Origin: an uncultured Roseburia sp.
GTDB lineage: Bacteria > Bacillota > Clostridia > Lachnospirales > Lachnospiraceae
Length of the DNA stretch: 64,000 nucleotides
Assembly: GCA_944380515.1 (NCBI GenBank)
Contig: CALWHT010000025.1
Span: forward strand, 62,001-126,000
Direction of reading: 5' to 3'
A program made the translations under genes and the position numbers. Below, piece after piece: positions 34,253 through 43,716 of this stretch. Positions within the stretch are counted from its first letter, which is position 1, and each line of letters starts with the position of its first letter. The notes beneath the pieces were generated by a model. It saw only the letters and a list, made by a program, of their open reading frames with translations, was not told the origin of the DNA and made no database searches.

Positions 34253-35155
34253 ATGAGGATAGCGGTAGCAGACATCGGAGGAACGAATATCAAAGCGGGC
34301 ATCTGGGAAAATGATGTCATTACGGAGGTGGCGGAGCTGCCGACGGAAGCGAAGCGGGGCGGAACGCATGTAGTGAATCAGGTAAAAAAACTGCTGCATG
34401 GTTTCGGAAGCTTTGACGCCATCGGGATCAGTACGGCAGGGCAGGTGGATTCCAAAAGAGGCGTTATCATCTATGCAAATGAAAATATTCCGGGCTATAC
34501 CGGTACACCGCTCAAGGAAATTCTGGAGGCGGAGTTTGCCGTACCGGTTGCCGTATTAAATGACGTCAATGCGGCGGCAATCGGGGAGGCATATTACGGT
34601 GCGGGAAAGGACAGCAATGATTTCCTGTGTCTGACGTACGGAACCGGCGTGGGTGGAGCGATTGTGATGAACGGCAGGGTTTACACGGGGGCAGGCTTTT
34701 CCGCCGGGGAATTTGGAGCAATGGTCATTCACCCCGAGGACCGGAACGCCGCGGAAGACATGTTCAGCGGCTGCTATGAAAGATATGCCTCTACAACGGC
34801 GCTTGTTCAAAGGGCACAGTGGAAATATCCCGGACTTCGAAACGGCAGGGAAATTTTTGCGCATTTTGATGAGCCGGGGGTGCGCAGGCTTGTTTCCTGC
34901 TGGGCCGATGAGGTGGTCTGCGGTCTTGTCACGCTGATTCACATTTTCAATCCCTCCACGGTCATTTTGGGCGGCGGGATTATGGAGCGCCCGGAGGTTT
35001 TGGCCCTGATTCGGGAAAAGCTATATCCCAATATTATGGAATCCTTCCGGGGTGTGAAGCTTGTTGCTGCGGAGCTTGGAAACCGCGCCGGAATGCTCGG
35101 CGCCTCACAGGAGGCGTTGGAGGAATATCACGAGAGCTGTAAGGGAAAAACATGA
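34253..35155 (+). CDS. nanK: ROK-family kinase, probable N-acetylmannosamine kinase
   Basis: The 300-residue sugar kinase has VADIGGTNIKAGIWE (ATP phosphate 1), GISTAGQVD, the catalytic Asp in VLNDVNAAAIGE and YGTGVGGAIVMNG. The zinc-binding cysteine cluster CxCxxxxC common in ROK proteins is absent; the region reads DMFSGCYERYAS. The start at 34253 has GGAGGG upstream. In this operon it would phosphorylate ManNAc to feed NanE; glucokinase activity is an alternative. Confidence 0.88.
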   Translation: MRIAVADIGGTNIKAGIWENDVITEVAELPTEAKRGGTHVVNQVKKLLHGFGSFDAIGISTAGQVDSKRGVIIYANENIPGYTGTPLKEILEAEFAVPVAVLNDVNAAAIGEAYYGAGKDSNDFLCLTYGTGVGGAIVMNGRVYTGAGFSAGEFGAMVIHPEDRNAAEDMFSGCYERYASTTALVQRAQWKYPGLRNGREIFAHFDEPGVRRLVSCWADEVVCGLVTLIHIFNPSTVILGGGIMERPEVLALIREKLYPNIMESFRGVKLVAAELGNRAGMLGASQEALEEYHESCKGKT

Positions 35156-35156
35156 A

Positions 35157-35188
35157 AAACAGAGGGTGTCCGCGGACACCCTCTGTTT
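35157..35188. terminator. Bidirectional terminator between nan operon and spoVB-like gene
   Basis: A perfect palindrome: AAACAGAGGGTGTCC (35157-35171) with GGACACCCTCTGTTT (35174-35188), 2-nt centre. It has A/T ends on both sides and overlaps the stop codon of the minus-strand gene. Confidence 0.85.
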
Positions 35189-36509
35189 AAGTCAGCTTGC
35201 GGTAAAGGATGAGGATTGCCAGCACTGCGACCACAATCTGGCTTGCCAGAATCCCCCACAGATAGCTTTTGATTCCAAAAACCGGAACAGCCAGCAGGAC
35301 AAACAAAATCCGTACCGTACAGGCGATGAGATTTAACTCGAAGGTAATGCCGGGGTAGCCCAGCCCGTGCAGGATGCTGCTTAAGGTGGAGCTTAAATAA
35401 AGAAACGGACAGATCCAGCCGAGGGTGGTGATAAAGGCTCCCGCAAGTGCATTGCCAAACAGGAAATTTCCCATAAAATTGCCGCTTATCAAAAATGCGG
35501 CGGTGCATAAAAAGCCGAGCAGCAGGCAGGATTGGATGGTTTTTCGTACCGTTTTATGGATCAGCGTGCGGTTTCCGGATGCCTGCGCCTCCGAAATAGT
35601 GGGCAGCAGCAGGACGGAAATAGAATTTGTCACAACCGAAGGGAACATAATAACCGACATTGCCATTCCGGTCAGAATACCGTATACGCCAAGGGCTTCC
35701 GAGTTTGTATAGCCAAAGGCGCGCAGGCGGTTCGGAATCATAATATTTTCAAAGCTGGAGAACAGATTTAAAACCACACGGTTTGCCGTCAGGGGGAGCG
35801 CCATAGAGGTCAGGTTGCGGGCGCAGGAAAGAAACTGCATTTTATGAGGACTTCGGGAGGTTTTTGCCGTTTGGCGGAAAACGCTGACGGAAACAAGCGT
35901 GCTGGCGACCTCACCCAATACAAGCCCCCAGATTGTCATGGGGAGTGTCAGGGTTTTTCCGTGGCTTAAGCTCACCTGATACATCAGGTAAACGCTTCCG
36001 ACCCGTGCGAGCTGTTCCGCGAGCTGGCAGAGAGAGGGAACCGCTGTTTTTTTTAAGCCGTAATAATAACCGTTAATGCAGGCGTGGATGCAGCTTGGCA
36101 CAAAGGAAAAAGAAAGCACCGTAAGCAGAGGCGCGCAGCGTGAATCACCAAGCCAGGCGGACGCGATAAAATCGGCATTGCGGTAGATGATGACGCCGGT
36201 GAGCACGGAGAGCGCCAGTGAGAGAACAAGCCCGACGGACAGGTAAGTACCTGCACCGGCGGGATTTTTTCTGCCCATTTCCATGGAGACAAATTTTGAG
36301 ATGGATGTCTGGATTCCGGCGGCGGTGATGGCAAAACCGAGCGCCATGACTGGGGAAATCAGCTGGTAAATTCCCAGCCCCTCTGCACCAATCGTGCGCG
36401 ACAGGAATATTCTATAGAAGAAACCTATAATGCGGGTGAGAACTCCGGCTAAGGTGAGCAGCAAGGTTCCGGTAATAAAGGTACTTTTCGTCATGGAAAA
36501 ATGTTTCAA
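35187..36509 (-). CDS. SpoVB-like polysaccharide/lipid II flippase (MVF family)
   Basis: The 440-residue protein has about twelve membrane segments. The opening TFITGTLLLTLAGVLTRIIGFFYRIFLSR and IGAEGLGIYQLISPVMALG are characteristic of the SpoVB/PST group of the MOP superfamily. SpoVB is needed for spore cortex synthesis and probably flips a peptidoglycan precursor. The protein is shorter than Bacillus SpoVB (about 518 residues), so a paralogue with a different cargo is possible. It is convergent to the nan operon. Confidence 0.85.
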   Translation of the reverse strand: MKHFSMTKSTFITGTLLLTLAGVLTRIIGFFYRIFLSRTIGAEGLGIYQLISPVMALGFAITAAGIQTSISKFVSMEMGRKNPAGAGTYLSVGLVLSLALSVLTGVIIYRNADFIASAWLGDSRCAPLLTVLSFSFVPSCIHACINGYYYGLKKTAVPSLCQLAEQLARVGSVYLMYQVSLSHGKTLTLPMTIWGLVLGEVASTLVSVSVFRQTAKTSRSPHKMQFLSCARNLTSMALPLTANRVVLNLFSSFENIMIPNRLRAFGYTNSEALGVYGILTGMAMSVIMFPSVVTNSISVLLLPTISEAQASGNRTLIHKTVRKTIQSCLLLGFLCTAAFLISGNFMGNFLFGNALAGAFITTLGWICPFLYLSSTLSSILHGLGYPGITFELNLIACTVRILFVLLAVPVFGIKSYLWGILASQIVVAVLAILILYRKLT

Positions 36510-36584
36510 TACTGACCTCCGAAGTCTGCCGGAGAATCCGGTCTTATTTCTATGATTTTAATATATGAAAGAAGTGGAGAGAAA

Positions 36585-37763
36585 ATGAACAATTCAAAAT
36601 ATAAAGAACGTGCAGTCTATCTGGACAATGCGGCCACAACGAGGATGTCAGATGAGGTAAAGGCGGCGATGGAACCGTATTTGAAGGAAAATTTCGGAAA
36701 TGCATCTACCATTTACGGCTATGGGGAAACTGCAAAGGAGGCGCTTCGGAACGCGCGGGAGACGATCGCGGAGACGCTGGAGGCTAAGCCCTCGGAAATT
36801 TTTTTTACTTCGGGCGGCTCCGAATCCGACAACTGGGCGGTCAAGTGTATTGCGGGAGAGTATAAGCACAAAGGGACTCATATCATCACCAGTAAAATCG
36901 AGCACCATGCGATTTTAAATTCCTGCGCCTATCTCGAACAGCTCGGCTATGAGGTAACTTATCTGGATGTGGATGAGTACGGCCTTGTTTCTCCCGAAGC
37001 GGTTTTTAATGCCATCCGGGACGATACAACGCTGATTACGATTATGTTTGGGAACAATGAAATCGGAACGATTGAGCCGATTCTGCCAATCGGGAGGATT
37101 GCACGGGAGAAGGGCGTGCTGTTCCACACGGATGCGGTACAGGCGTACGCGCAGATTCCGATTTCGGTACACTGCTATCCGGTGGACCTTTTAAGCGCCA
37201 GCGCGCATAAATTCCATGGCCCGAAGGGAACGGGCTTTCTGTATATCCGAGAGGGCGTAAAAATTCCGTCTTTTATTCACGGAGGAGCCCAGGAAAGCGG
37301 AAAACGCGCGGGGACGGAAAACATTCCGGGCATTGTCGGGATGGCAAAGGCGGCTGAGATTGCTGCGCGCGGAATGCGCAGACGGATTCAGCGGGAGACG
37401 ATGCTCAGGAATTATCTGCTGGAGAAAGTGACGCACGAAATTTCCGGTGTACGTATCAACGGACACCGCACAAGGCGTCTGCCCGGAAATGCGAACTTCA
37501 GCATCCGCGGCGTGGACGGCGCCTCACTTTTAATTTTGCTTGACGAGGACGGCATCTGTGTCTCCGGGGGGTCCGCCTGCAATACGGGGGAGAGCAGGAT
37601 TTCCTATGTAATCCGGGAGCTTAAGGTTCCGGAGGAATATGCGGCGGGAACCATCCGCATGACGCTTTCCGGGGATACCACGAGAGCCGATATCGACGCG
37701 GCGGTAGCGTCGCTGAAACAGAATGTGGCGAGACTCCGGGATGAGCCGTGCACTCCGGGATGA
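36585..37763 (+). CDS. Cysteine desulfurase (NifS/IscS family)
   Basis: The 392-residue PLP enzyme starts its conserved part at VYLDNAATTRMSDEV. It has GGSESDNWAVK, the His in KIEHHAILNSC, FHTDAVQAYAQIP, the PLP lysine in SASAHKFHGPKGTG and the active-site Cys in GGSACNTGES. It moves sulfur from cysteine to Fe-S or tRNA-thiolation acceptors. ATG 36585 has TGGAGAG upstream; earlier in-frame codons lack an RBS. No iscU, iscR or mnmA partner is adjacent, so the acceptor is not shown by context. Confidence 0.92.
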   Translation: MNNSKYKERAVYLDNAATTRMSDEVKAAMEPYLKENFGNASTIYGYGETAKEALRNARETIAETLEAKPSEIFFTSGGSESDNWAVKCIAGEYKHKGTHIITSKIEHHAILNSCAYLEQLGYEVTYLDVDEYGLVSPEAVFNAIRDDTTLITIMFGNNEIGTIEPILPIGRIAREKGVLFHTDAVQAYAQIPISVHCYPVDLLSASAHKFHGPKGTGFLYIREGVKIPSFIHGGAQESGKRAGTENIPGIVGMAKAAEIAARGMRRRIQRETMLRNYLLEKVTHEISGVRINGHRTRRLPGNANFSIRGVDGASLLILLDEDGICVSGGSACNTGESRISYVIRELKVPEEYAAGTIRMTLSGDTTRADIDAAVASLKQNVARLRDEPCTPG

Positions 37764-37838
37764 GTGCTCCTGCTGCCAGAAAGTTTTTTCTGCCGGAAAG
37801 GTATGCTATAATGGAAGAAAAAGAAAAGAGGACATAAG

Positions 37839-38486
37839 ATGTATTATTTCATGGACCTTGACGGGACCGTTACGGACTCGAAGGAAGGAATTACAAAATC
37901 GGTAGCGTATGCGCTCCGGCGGTTCGGAATCAGTGTTGACAATTTAGATACGCTGGAGGTATTTATCGGGCCGCCGCTTGCCGATTCTTTTCGGGAGTAT
38001 TACGGCTTTGACGAGGAGCAGGCTGCGGCTGCGGTCGAGGCATACAGGGAGTATTTCAGGGCGCAGGGGATTTTTGAAAACGTCCTGTATGACGGGATGC
38101 GGGAGCTTTTGGAACATGTAACGGAGCGCGGAGTGAAGGTGGTGCTGGCAACTTCAAAGCCGGAGCCGTTTGCAAAACAGATTCTGGAATATTTTGACTT
38201 GCTGAAATATTTTTCTTTTGTGGCGGGCAGCACGCTGGATGGAAAACGCAGCAGAAAAGGGGATGTGATACGCTATGCGCTGGAGTCGATTGGCATCGCG
38301 CCGCAGGAGGCGGTGATGATCGGGGACAGGAAACATGATGTGATTGGCGCCAAAGAAAACAAAATGAAATCTGTCGGGGTGCTCTATGGCTACGGAGACC
38401 GGGCGGAGTTAGAAGCCGCGGGTGCGGACTGGCTGGCAGAGGACGTGCGCGGACTGGAGGTACTGCTGCAAAATCTGGCAAAGTAA
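37839..38486 (+). CDS. HAD-superfamily phosphatase (Gph/PpaX-like)
   Basis: The 215-residue protein has motif I FMDLDGTVTDSKEGI, motif II LATSKPEPFA, motif III with the Lys in LDGKRSRKGDVIRYAL and motif IV MIGDRKHDVIGAKENK, with a helical cap (about 15-80). Close relatives are annotated phosphoglycolate phosphatase or pyrophosphatase PpaX; the substrate is unproven. It is followed by a bidirectional terminator. Confidence 0.88.
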   Translation: MYYFMDLDGTVTDSKEGITKSVAYALRRFGISVDNLDTLEVFIGPPLADSFREYYGFDEEQAAAAVEAYREYFRAQGIFENVLYDGMRELLEHVTERGVKVVLATSKPEPFAKQILEYFDLLKYFSFVAGSTLDGKRSRKGDVIRYALESIGIAPQEAVMIGDRKHDVIGAKENKMKSVGVLYGYGDRAELEAAGADWLAEDVRGLEVLLQNLAK

Positions 38487-38518
38487 AAATAAGTTGAAGT
38501 GAAGTACATATTAAAAAA

Positions 38519-38557
38519 GATGTCCCCAACTATGAATGTTGAAATTCATAGTTTGGA
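38519..38557. terminator. Bidirectional terminator
   Basis: A long stem runs from GATGT at 38519 to ACATC at 38552, including CAACTATGAAT / ATTCATAGTTTG. It is flanked by A6 on the left and T5 on the right, between convergent genes. Confidence 0.85.
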
Positions 38558-38604
38558 ACATCCTTTTTGCTTTGCAGGAACATGGACAAGCCGGGCGGCG
38601 CTTT

Positions 38605-40245
38605 TCAGTTATCATTCTCATCGTCCGAGGACATATTGTAAACCTGGCGTTTTCTTGCCATCTCATCATTTTCAAGATATTCATCGTAGGTGGAAACCTT
38701 ATCGATAAACGTTCCGTCCGGCAGAAACTCGATAATTCTGTTCGCCGTCGTCTGTACGACCTGATGGTCGCGGGATGCAAACAGGATAACGCCCGGGAAT
38801 TTAATCAGTCCGTTGTTTAACGCCGTGATGGATTCCATATCCAGATGGTCGGTAGGCTCATCTAAAATCAGGACATTGCTCGCCATAATCATCATGCGGG
38901 AGAGCAGTACGCGTACCTTTTCGCCTCCGGAGAGCACGCGCATTTTCTTTGTTCCGTCCTCTCCGGCAAAGAGCATGCGCCCCAGAAAGCCGCGGACATA
39001 GGTGGCGTCTTTGATTTCCGAGAACTGGGTCAGCCAGTCTACGATAACCATATCCGTGTCAAAAATTTCGGTGTTATCCTTCGGGAAATAGGACTGGCTG
39101 GTGGTAACGCCCCACTTGTAGGAGCCGGAATCCGGTTCCATCTCCCCGGTAAGAATCTTAAAGAGCGTTGTCTTTGCCAGTTCGTTTCCGCCCACAAATG
39201 CAATCTTATCATCATGGCCTACGATAAAAGATACATTGTCGAGCACCTTTACGCCGTCAATCGTCTTTGTAATTCCCTCGACGGTGAGCACCTCATTTCC
39301 GATTTCACGGCTGGGGCGGAAATCGATATAGGGATATTTTCGGCTGGAAGGACGGATTTCATCGAGCTGAATTTTTTCCAGCGCACGCTTCCTCGAGGTC
39401 GCCTGCTTGGATTTGGAGGCGTTTGCCGAGAAGCGGGAAATGAACTCCTGCAGCTCTTTGATTTTTTCTTCCTTTTTCTTGTTTGCTTCCTTCATCTGTT
39501 TTACAAGAAGCTGACTGGATTCATACCAGAAATCATAGTTTCCGGCGTAGAGCTGAATTTTTCCGTAATCAATGTCCGCGATATTGGTGCAGACCTTATT
39601 GAGAAAATAACGGTCATGGGAAACCACGATGACGGTGTTCTCGAAATTAATTAAAAATTCCTCCAGCCAGTTGATCGCGTCGAGGTCCAGATGGTTGGTA
39701 GGCTCATCCAAAAGCAGAATGTCCGGATTGCCGAACAGCGCCTGGGCGAGCAGCACCTTGACCTTTAAGGCGCCCGGCAAATCCGCCATGAGGGTGTAAT
39801 GCTCCTCGGTAGGGATTCCGAGACCGTTTAAAAGCGTGGCGGCATCGGATTCCGCGTTCCAGCCGTCCATGTCGGCAAACTCAGCCTCCAGCTCGCTGGC
39901 GCGGATCCCGTCCTCGTCCGTGAAGTCTTCCTTCATATAAATGGCGTCTTTTTCCTTCATAATATCATAAAGACGCTTATTTCCCATAATGACGGTATCA
40001 AGAACCGTGTATTGGTCATATTTAAAATGATCCTGCTGTAAGAAAGAGAGACGCTGTCCCGGCGTAATTACGACGTCGCCGTTCGTCGGCTCAAGCTGAC
40101 CGGATAAAATCTTTAAAAAGGTAGACTTTCCGGCGCCGTTTGCACCAATCAGACCGTAGCAGTTCCCCTCCGTAAATTTGATATTTACATCCTCAAACAG
40201 GGCTTTTTTTCCGATACGCAGTGTAACGTTATTTGCACTAATCAT
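38605..40245 (-). CDS. ABC-F ATPase, YkpA/YbiT type
   Basis: The 546-residue protein has two ABC domains and no membrane part. Domain 1: GANGAGKSTF, signature region LPGALKVKVLLAQ, LLLDEPTNHLDL. A linker with KKKEEKIKELQEFISRFSAN follows. Domain 2: Walker A region GGNELAKTTLF, signature LSGGEKVRVLL, LILDEPTDHLDM. One composite ATP site (NBD1 Walker A with NBD2 signature) is canonical. The other (NBD2 Walker A with NBD1 signature) deviates in both halves. ABC-F proteins act on ribosomes as translation factors; this subfamily is not clearly tied to antibiotic resistance. Its acidic end (SSDDENDN) is noted. Confidence 0.92.
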   Translation of the reverse strand: MISANNVTLRIGKKALFEDVNIKFTEGNCYGLIGANGAGKSTFLKILSGQLEPTNGDVVITPGQRLSFLQQDHFKYDQYTVLDTVIMGNKRLYDIMKEKDAIYMKEDFTDEDGIRASELEAEFADMDGWNAESDAATLLNGLGIPTEEHYTLMADLPGALKVKVLLAQALFGNPDILLLDEPTNHLDLDAINWLEEFLINFENTVIVVSHDRYFLNKVCTNIADIDYGKIQLYAGNYDFWYESSQLLVKQMKEANKKKEEKIKELQEFISRFSANASKSKQATSRKRALEKIQLDEIRPSSRKYPYIDFRPSREIGNEVLTVEGITKTIDGVKVLDNVSFIVGHDDKIAFVGGNELAKTTLFKILTGEMEPDSGSYKWGVTTSQSYFPKDNTEIFDTDMVIVDWLTQFSEIKDATYVRGFLGRMLFAGEDGTKKMRVLSGGEKVRVLLSRMMIMASNVLILDEPTDHLDMESITALNNGLIKFPGVILFASRDHQVVQTTANRIIEFLPDGTFIDKVSTYDEYLENDEMARKRQVYNMSSDDENDN

Positions 40246-40408
40246 AACTGTCGTTCTCCTGATTCCTTTTTATTTCAGTGTTTTCTGTGATTACATCAAC
40301 TCGTATCATACTAGAAAAGTGAAAAGATTGCAACTGAAACTTCCTATTAAGAGTGTGATTTGCTATAATAAAGATTACAGGGGTAAACGGCACAAGGAGA
40401 TAATTGCT

Positions 40409-43400
40409 ATGGAGAGAGAAGAATTTGAGCAGTTTGCGGCAGAACTGCCGGTGGGGATTGTAGTTCTGAAGGGCGGAAGGAGTCTGAGGGCGGATACCGC
40501 AAATGAAGAATTTCTGCGGATGACTGGATATCCGCGGGAGCTTTTAGGCTCCGGAAAAGATTTTATAGAATGTGTCTGGCCGGCGGATGCGGGAGCTTTT
40601 GAAGATGCCATTGAGAAGTGCAGGGAGCAAAAGGGTACGCAGGAATTTGAGGCGCGGATTCTTTCGGCAGACGGGCAGCTGCGATGGCTGATGTTTCAGT
40701 GCCGTCTGTATTATTATAAGGACGCGGTGCCCTACTATATGCTGGTAAGCTGGGATATCAGCGCGCGCAAGGAGCTGGAGGATGAGCTGCGGCTGTTAAA
40801 CGAGCAGTATGAAATGCTGGAGGAAGTGGCAGACGATTTTCCGTTTGTGTTTGATGTACAGCAGCAGAGATTCCGTGTTCCCTATAAATATCACAGAAGC
40901 GGCAAGGTTTTGGACCCGGAGCAGAAATATATGAGCCTGGAGCAGGGGCTTGGCGATATCCATGAGGAGGAGCGGGAGGCTTACCGGAACATGATTTGCA
41001 TAGCATCGGAGCGGGAAGTCTCGGGTTCTATCGACTATCGCATGAATGTGGCGCCGGAGGGAAGGACGCCTGTCTATACCTGGTATCGGACGGTATACCG
41101 GAGTATTCAGGGCGCAAACGGCAAAATTCTGCGCATCATCGGAAGGAGTTACGACATCAGCTCCGACAGAAGGATTCAGGAGCGCCTTACGGAGGAGGTA
41201 AGGCTTGACCCGTTGACACGGCTGCTGAATAAGGTGGAAACGGGAGAGGAGGTACGCCGGTACATTTCCGCGGCTCCGGCCGGAACGCACGTCCTGTTCC
41301 TGATTGATATTGATAATTTTAAACGGATTAATGATACCTTCGGTCATACGGTCGGCGATATGGTGATTGCCGATATCGCGCAGATGATAAAGGAGCGGTT
41401 CCGCAGCAGCGATATTGTAGGCAGGGTTGGCGGAGACGAATTTCTTGTTTTTATGAAAAATACGACGCTTGAAGACGCGGTGGAAAAAGCCCATCAGCTT
41501 TGCAGCAGCGGTGATAAGCAGCTTGTGGGGGACGATACGGTCATCAGTGTTACCATGAGCGTAGGCCTCGCGGTTTACGGGGTGGACGGGGATGATTACG
41601 CAGAGCTGTTTGAAATGGCGGACCGTGCCATGTACCAGATTAAAAAAAGCGGCAAGAGCAATTATTCGTTTGCCGGTGACGGGGAGCACGGCGGATTTGA
41701 CGGAGACCGAAAGGAACGGTTGATAGAGGCGGATTTTGAGCGCCGGCAGGAGGCAGACAAAGAGTTTTTGAACGTAGCGTTTTCCCTGCTGTCCCATGCC
41801 AGGGACATCAACGGCTCGCTGAATGTACTGCTGGAGCAGATTGGGAAAAAATATCATATGGATATGGTGGCGGTGTTCGAGCACGGGCAGGACGGAAAGC
41901 AGCCGACACTCACAAATTATTGGAACAGCAGCGGGCTGCTTGCGGATAAAAAGGCATTAAAACGGGCTGTTATGGAGCTTGAGGATGCTGCTGTCGGCGA
42001 ACTGGAGATTTTGGGAGCGGCCGGGACAGAGAGCGGCCGGGTTGTTCTGGAAGACCGCGGGAGCGGGGAAAATAATATCCGCCGGCTTGCGGGGATCAAA
42101 TTTGAGTATGCCGGAAGCGGAGTGGGAGGGCTTTACCTTGGAACCGGAAAGACCGGGGAGTTTCTGCGCAAATCGGACCGGATGACGCTCTGCGAGCTCG
42201 GCAGGGTTGTGGCGGTTTTTGTGTCTCTGCGGAATAAGCTGCGGGACGACCAGAAGGAAATACGTCATTTACAGGATCGTGATAAGCTGACGGGACTCTA
42301 TAATCTGGAGGCCTTTCGGCTTCGGGTGGAGCGGATTTTAAGCAAAGAGAGGAAAAACGGCAGCGGAGAGACAAAATACGCTCTGGTGCATGTAGACATC
42401 AACAAATTTTCCTACGTCAACGAGAATTTCGGTCAGCAGGTGGGCGACAACATTTTAAAGGAATTTGCGCACGTGCTTGGGGAAGCGGCAAATATAGCGG
42501 CTGCCTGCCGGATGTATTCCGATTACTTTGTTGTGCTTGCCTCGGGCAAAAGCAGGGAGGAGCTTGCGGCAAAGGTCGCGGAGGGAAACAATCTGTTTGA
42601 AAAGAGGCTGAAAATCAAATATCCTGCCGGAAGCCTAAGGCTGTCAACCGGCATCTATTTTATCGAGGATTACGCGGAAAACTTTGACGCTATCTTAGAG
42701 AGCGCCAATCTGGCGCGCAAGCATATGAAGGAGCAGGGAAACGGCGGTATTGCCATATATAAAGACGAGATGCGCAAAAAGCGCGACAACGAGATTCAGA
42801 TTACCGGAAGATTCTACGGGGCGCTTCAGAAGGGAGAGCTTGAGCTTTTCCTTCAGCCGAAATTCCTGTTGCATGAGAGAAAAATGTACGGCGCCGAGGC
42901 GCTTGCAAGGTGGCGCCTGAAATCGGGAGAGCTGATGCTGCCGGCCCAGTTTATACCGGCGCTGGAAAACATGGGCTACATCGTTGATCTGGATTTTTAC
43001 ATCTTTGAGCAGCTTCTGCGCGTGATGCGCAAATGGAAAAAGGCCGGCAGAGAATTATTTACCATTTCGACCAATTTTTCCAGACGGAATTTTGAGGACG
43101 GCGGGCAGGGCTTTCTGGAACGGCTGCTCGAGCTGACGGAGCGTTATCAGGCGTCGCCGGGGCAGATTGAAATTGAAGTGACGGAGAGCGTGGTCGCGGA
43201 AAATCTCCGCAGCTTAAAGGAGGTTCTAACCCGACTTGGGGAGCTGGGCTATCGGATTGCCATTGATGATTTCGGAACGGGCTATTCTTCCTTAAGCGTT
43301 CTGTTGGAAATCCCGGCGGATGTGGTTAAAATAGATAAAAGCTTTACGGAGCGGATTAATGTCGAAGAACAGCGCGCTTTCGTTTCACAGATGGGGCAGT

Positions 43401-43552
43401 TTATCCATTCCGCAAAGGAAGCTGTCATTTTTGAGGGGATTGAGACGGAGGAGCAGCTTAAATTCCTCCGGGACTGCGGTTTCCTGTACGGCCAGGGCTA
43501 TCTGTTCGACAAACCGCTTCCGGTGGAAGAGTTTGAAAGAAAATATATCTGA
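40409..43552 (+). CDS. PAS-GGDEF-(GAF-like)-GGDEF-EAL cyclic-di-GMP signalling protein
   Basis: The 1047-residue soluble protein is multidomain. There is a PAS at about 1-125 and a second PAS-like region at about 140-255. GGDEF-1 at about 265-420 has an intact GGDEF (near 341). A GAF-like region at about 450-610 follows, then GGDEF-2 at about 620-770 with YSDYF in place of GGDEF. The EAL domain, about 790-1047, has AEALARW, EVTESV, IDDFGTGYSS, KIDKSF and GQGYLFDKP. It may both make and break c-di-GMP, with GGDEF-2 perhaps a GTP-sensing regulatory domain. No membrane segment is present. Start 40409 has AAGGAG upstream; the frame extends to 40178 over intergenic DNA. Confidence 0.9.
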   Translation: MEREEFEQFAAELPVGIVVLKGGRSLRADTANEEFLRMTGYPRELLGSGKDFIECVWPADAGAFEDAIEKCREQKGTQEFEARILSADGQLRWLMFQCRLYYYKDAVPYYMLVSWDISARKELEDELRLLNEQYEMLEEVADDFPFVFDVQQQRFRVPYKYHRSGKVLDPEQKYMSLEQGLGDIHEEEREAYRNMICIASEREVSGSIDYRMNVAPEGRTPVYTWYRTVYRSIQGANGKILRIIGRSYDISSDRRIQERLTEEVRLDPLTRLLNKVETGEEVRRYISAAPAGTHVLFLIDIDNFKRINDTFGHTVGDMVIADIAQMIKERFRSSDIVGRVGGDEFLVFMKNTTLEDAVEKAHQLCSSGDKQLVGDDTVISVTMSVGLAVYGVDGDDYAELFEMADRAMYQIKKSGKSNYSFAGDGEHGGFDGDRKERLIEADFERRQEADKEFLNVAFSLLSHARDINGSLNVLLEQIGKKYHMDMVAVFEHGQDGKQPTLTNYWNSSGLLADKKALKRAVMELEDAAVGELEILGAAGTESGRVVLEDRGSGENNIRRLAGIKFEYAGSGVGGLYLGTGKTGEFLRKSDRMTLCELGRVVAVFVSLRNKLRDDQKEIRHLQDRDKLTGLYNLEAFRLRVERILSKERKNGSGETKYALVHVDINKFSYVNENFGQQVGDNILKEFAHVLGEAANIAAACRMYSDYFVVLASGKSREELAAKVAEGNNLFEKRLKIKYPAGSLRLSTGIYFIEDYAENFDAILESANLARKHMKEQGNGGIAIYKDEMRKKRDNEIQITGRFYGALQKGELELFLQPKFLLHERKMYGAEALARWRLKSGELMLPAQFIPALENMGYIVDLDFYIFEQLLRVMRKWKKAGRELFTISTNFSRRNFEDGGQGFLERLLELTERYQASPGQIEIEVTESVVAENLRSLKEVLTRLGELGYRIAIDDFGTGYSSLSVLLEIPADVVKIDKSFTERINVEEQRAFVSQMGQFIHSAKEAVIFEGIETEEQLKFLRDCGFLYGQGYLFDKPLPVEEFERKYI

Positions 43553-43716
43553 GGATTGCACTTGTTTTTGTACAGACGAAAGCCTTTTCATTTCCAAAAT
43601 TATATGCTAAAATGTGACTTAGGTCGATAAATTGTACCCTTTTGCGTTTTTCACACAGGAGTGCGGCGGGGTGCGGTATGACATTCTATTTTTTTAAGAA
43701 TAAGGAGGAATAAGTA

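Noticed and set aside
40255-40408. Possible c-di-GMP riboswitch (GEMM) before the GGDEF/EAL gene
   Set aside because: Only a TATAAT-like box and GGGGTAAACGG can be seen; the paired P1/P2 arms of GEMM are missing in the remaining 50 nt.
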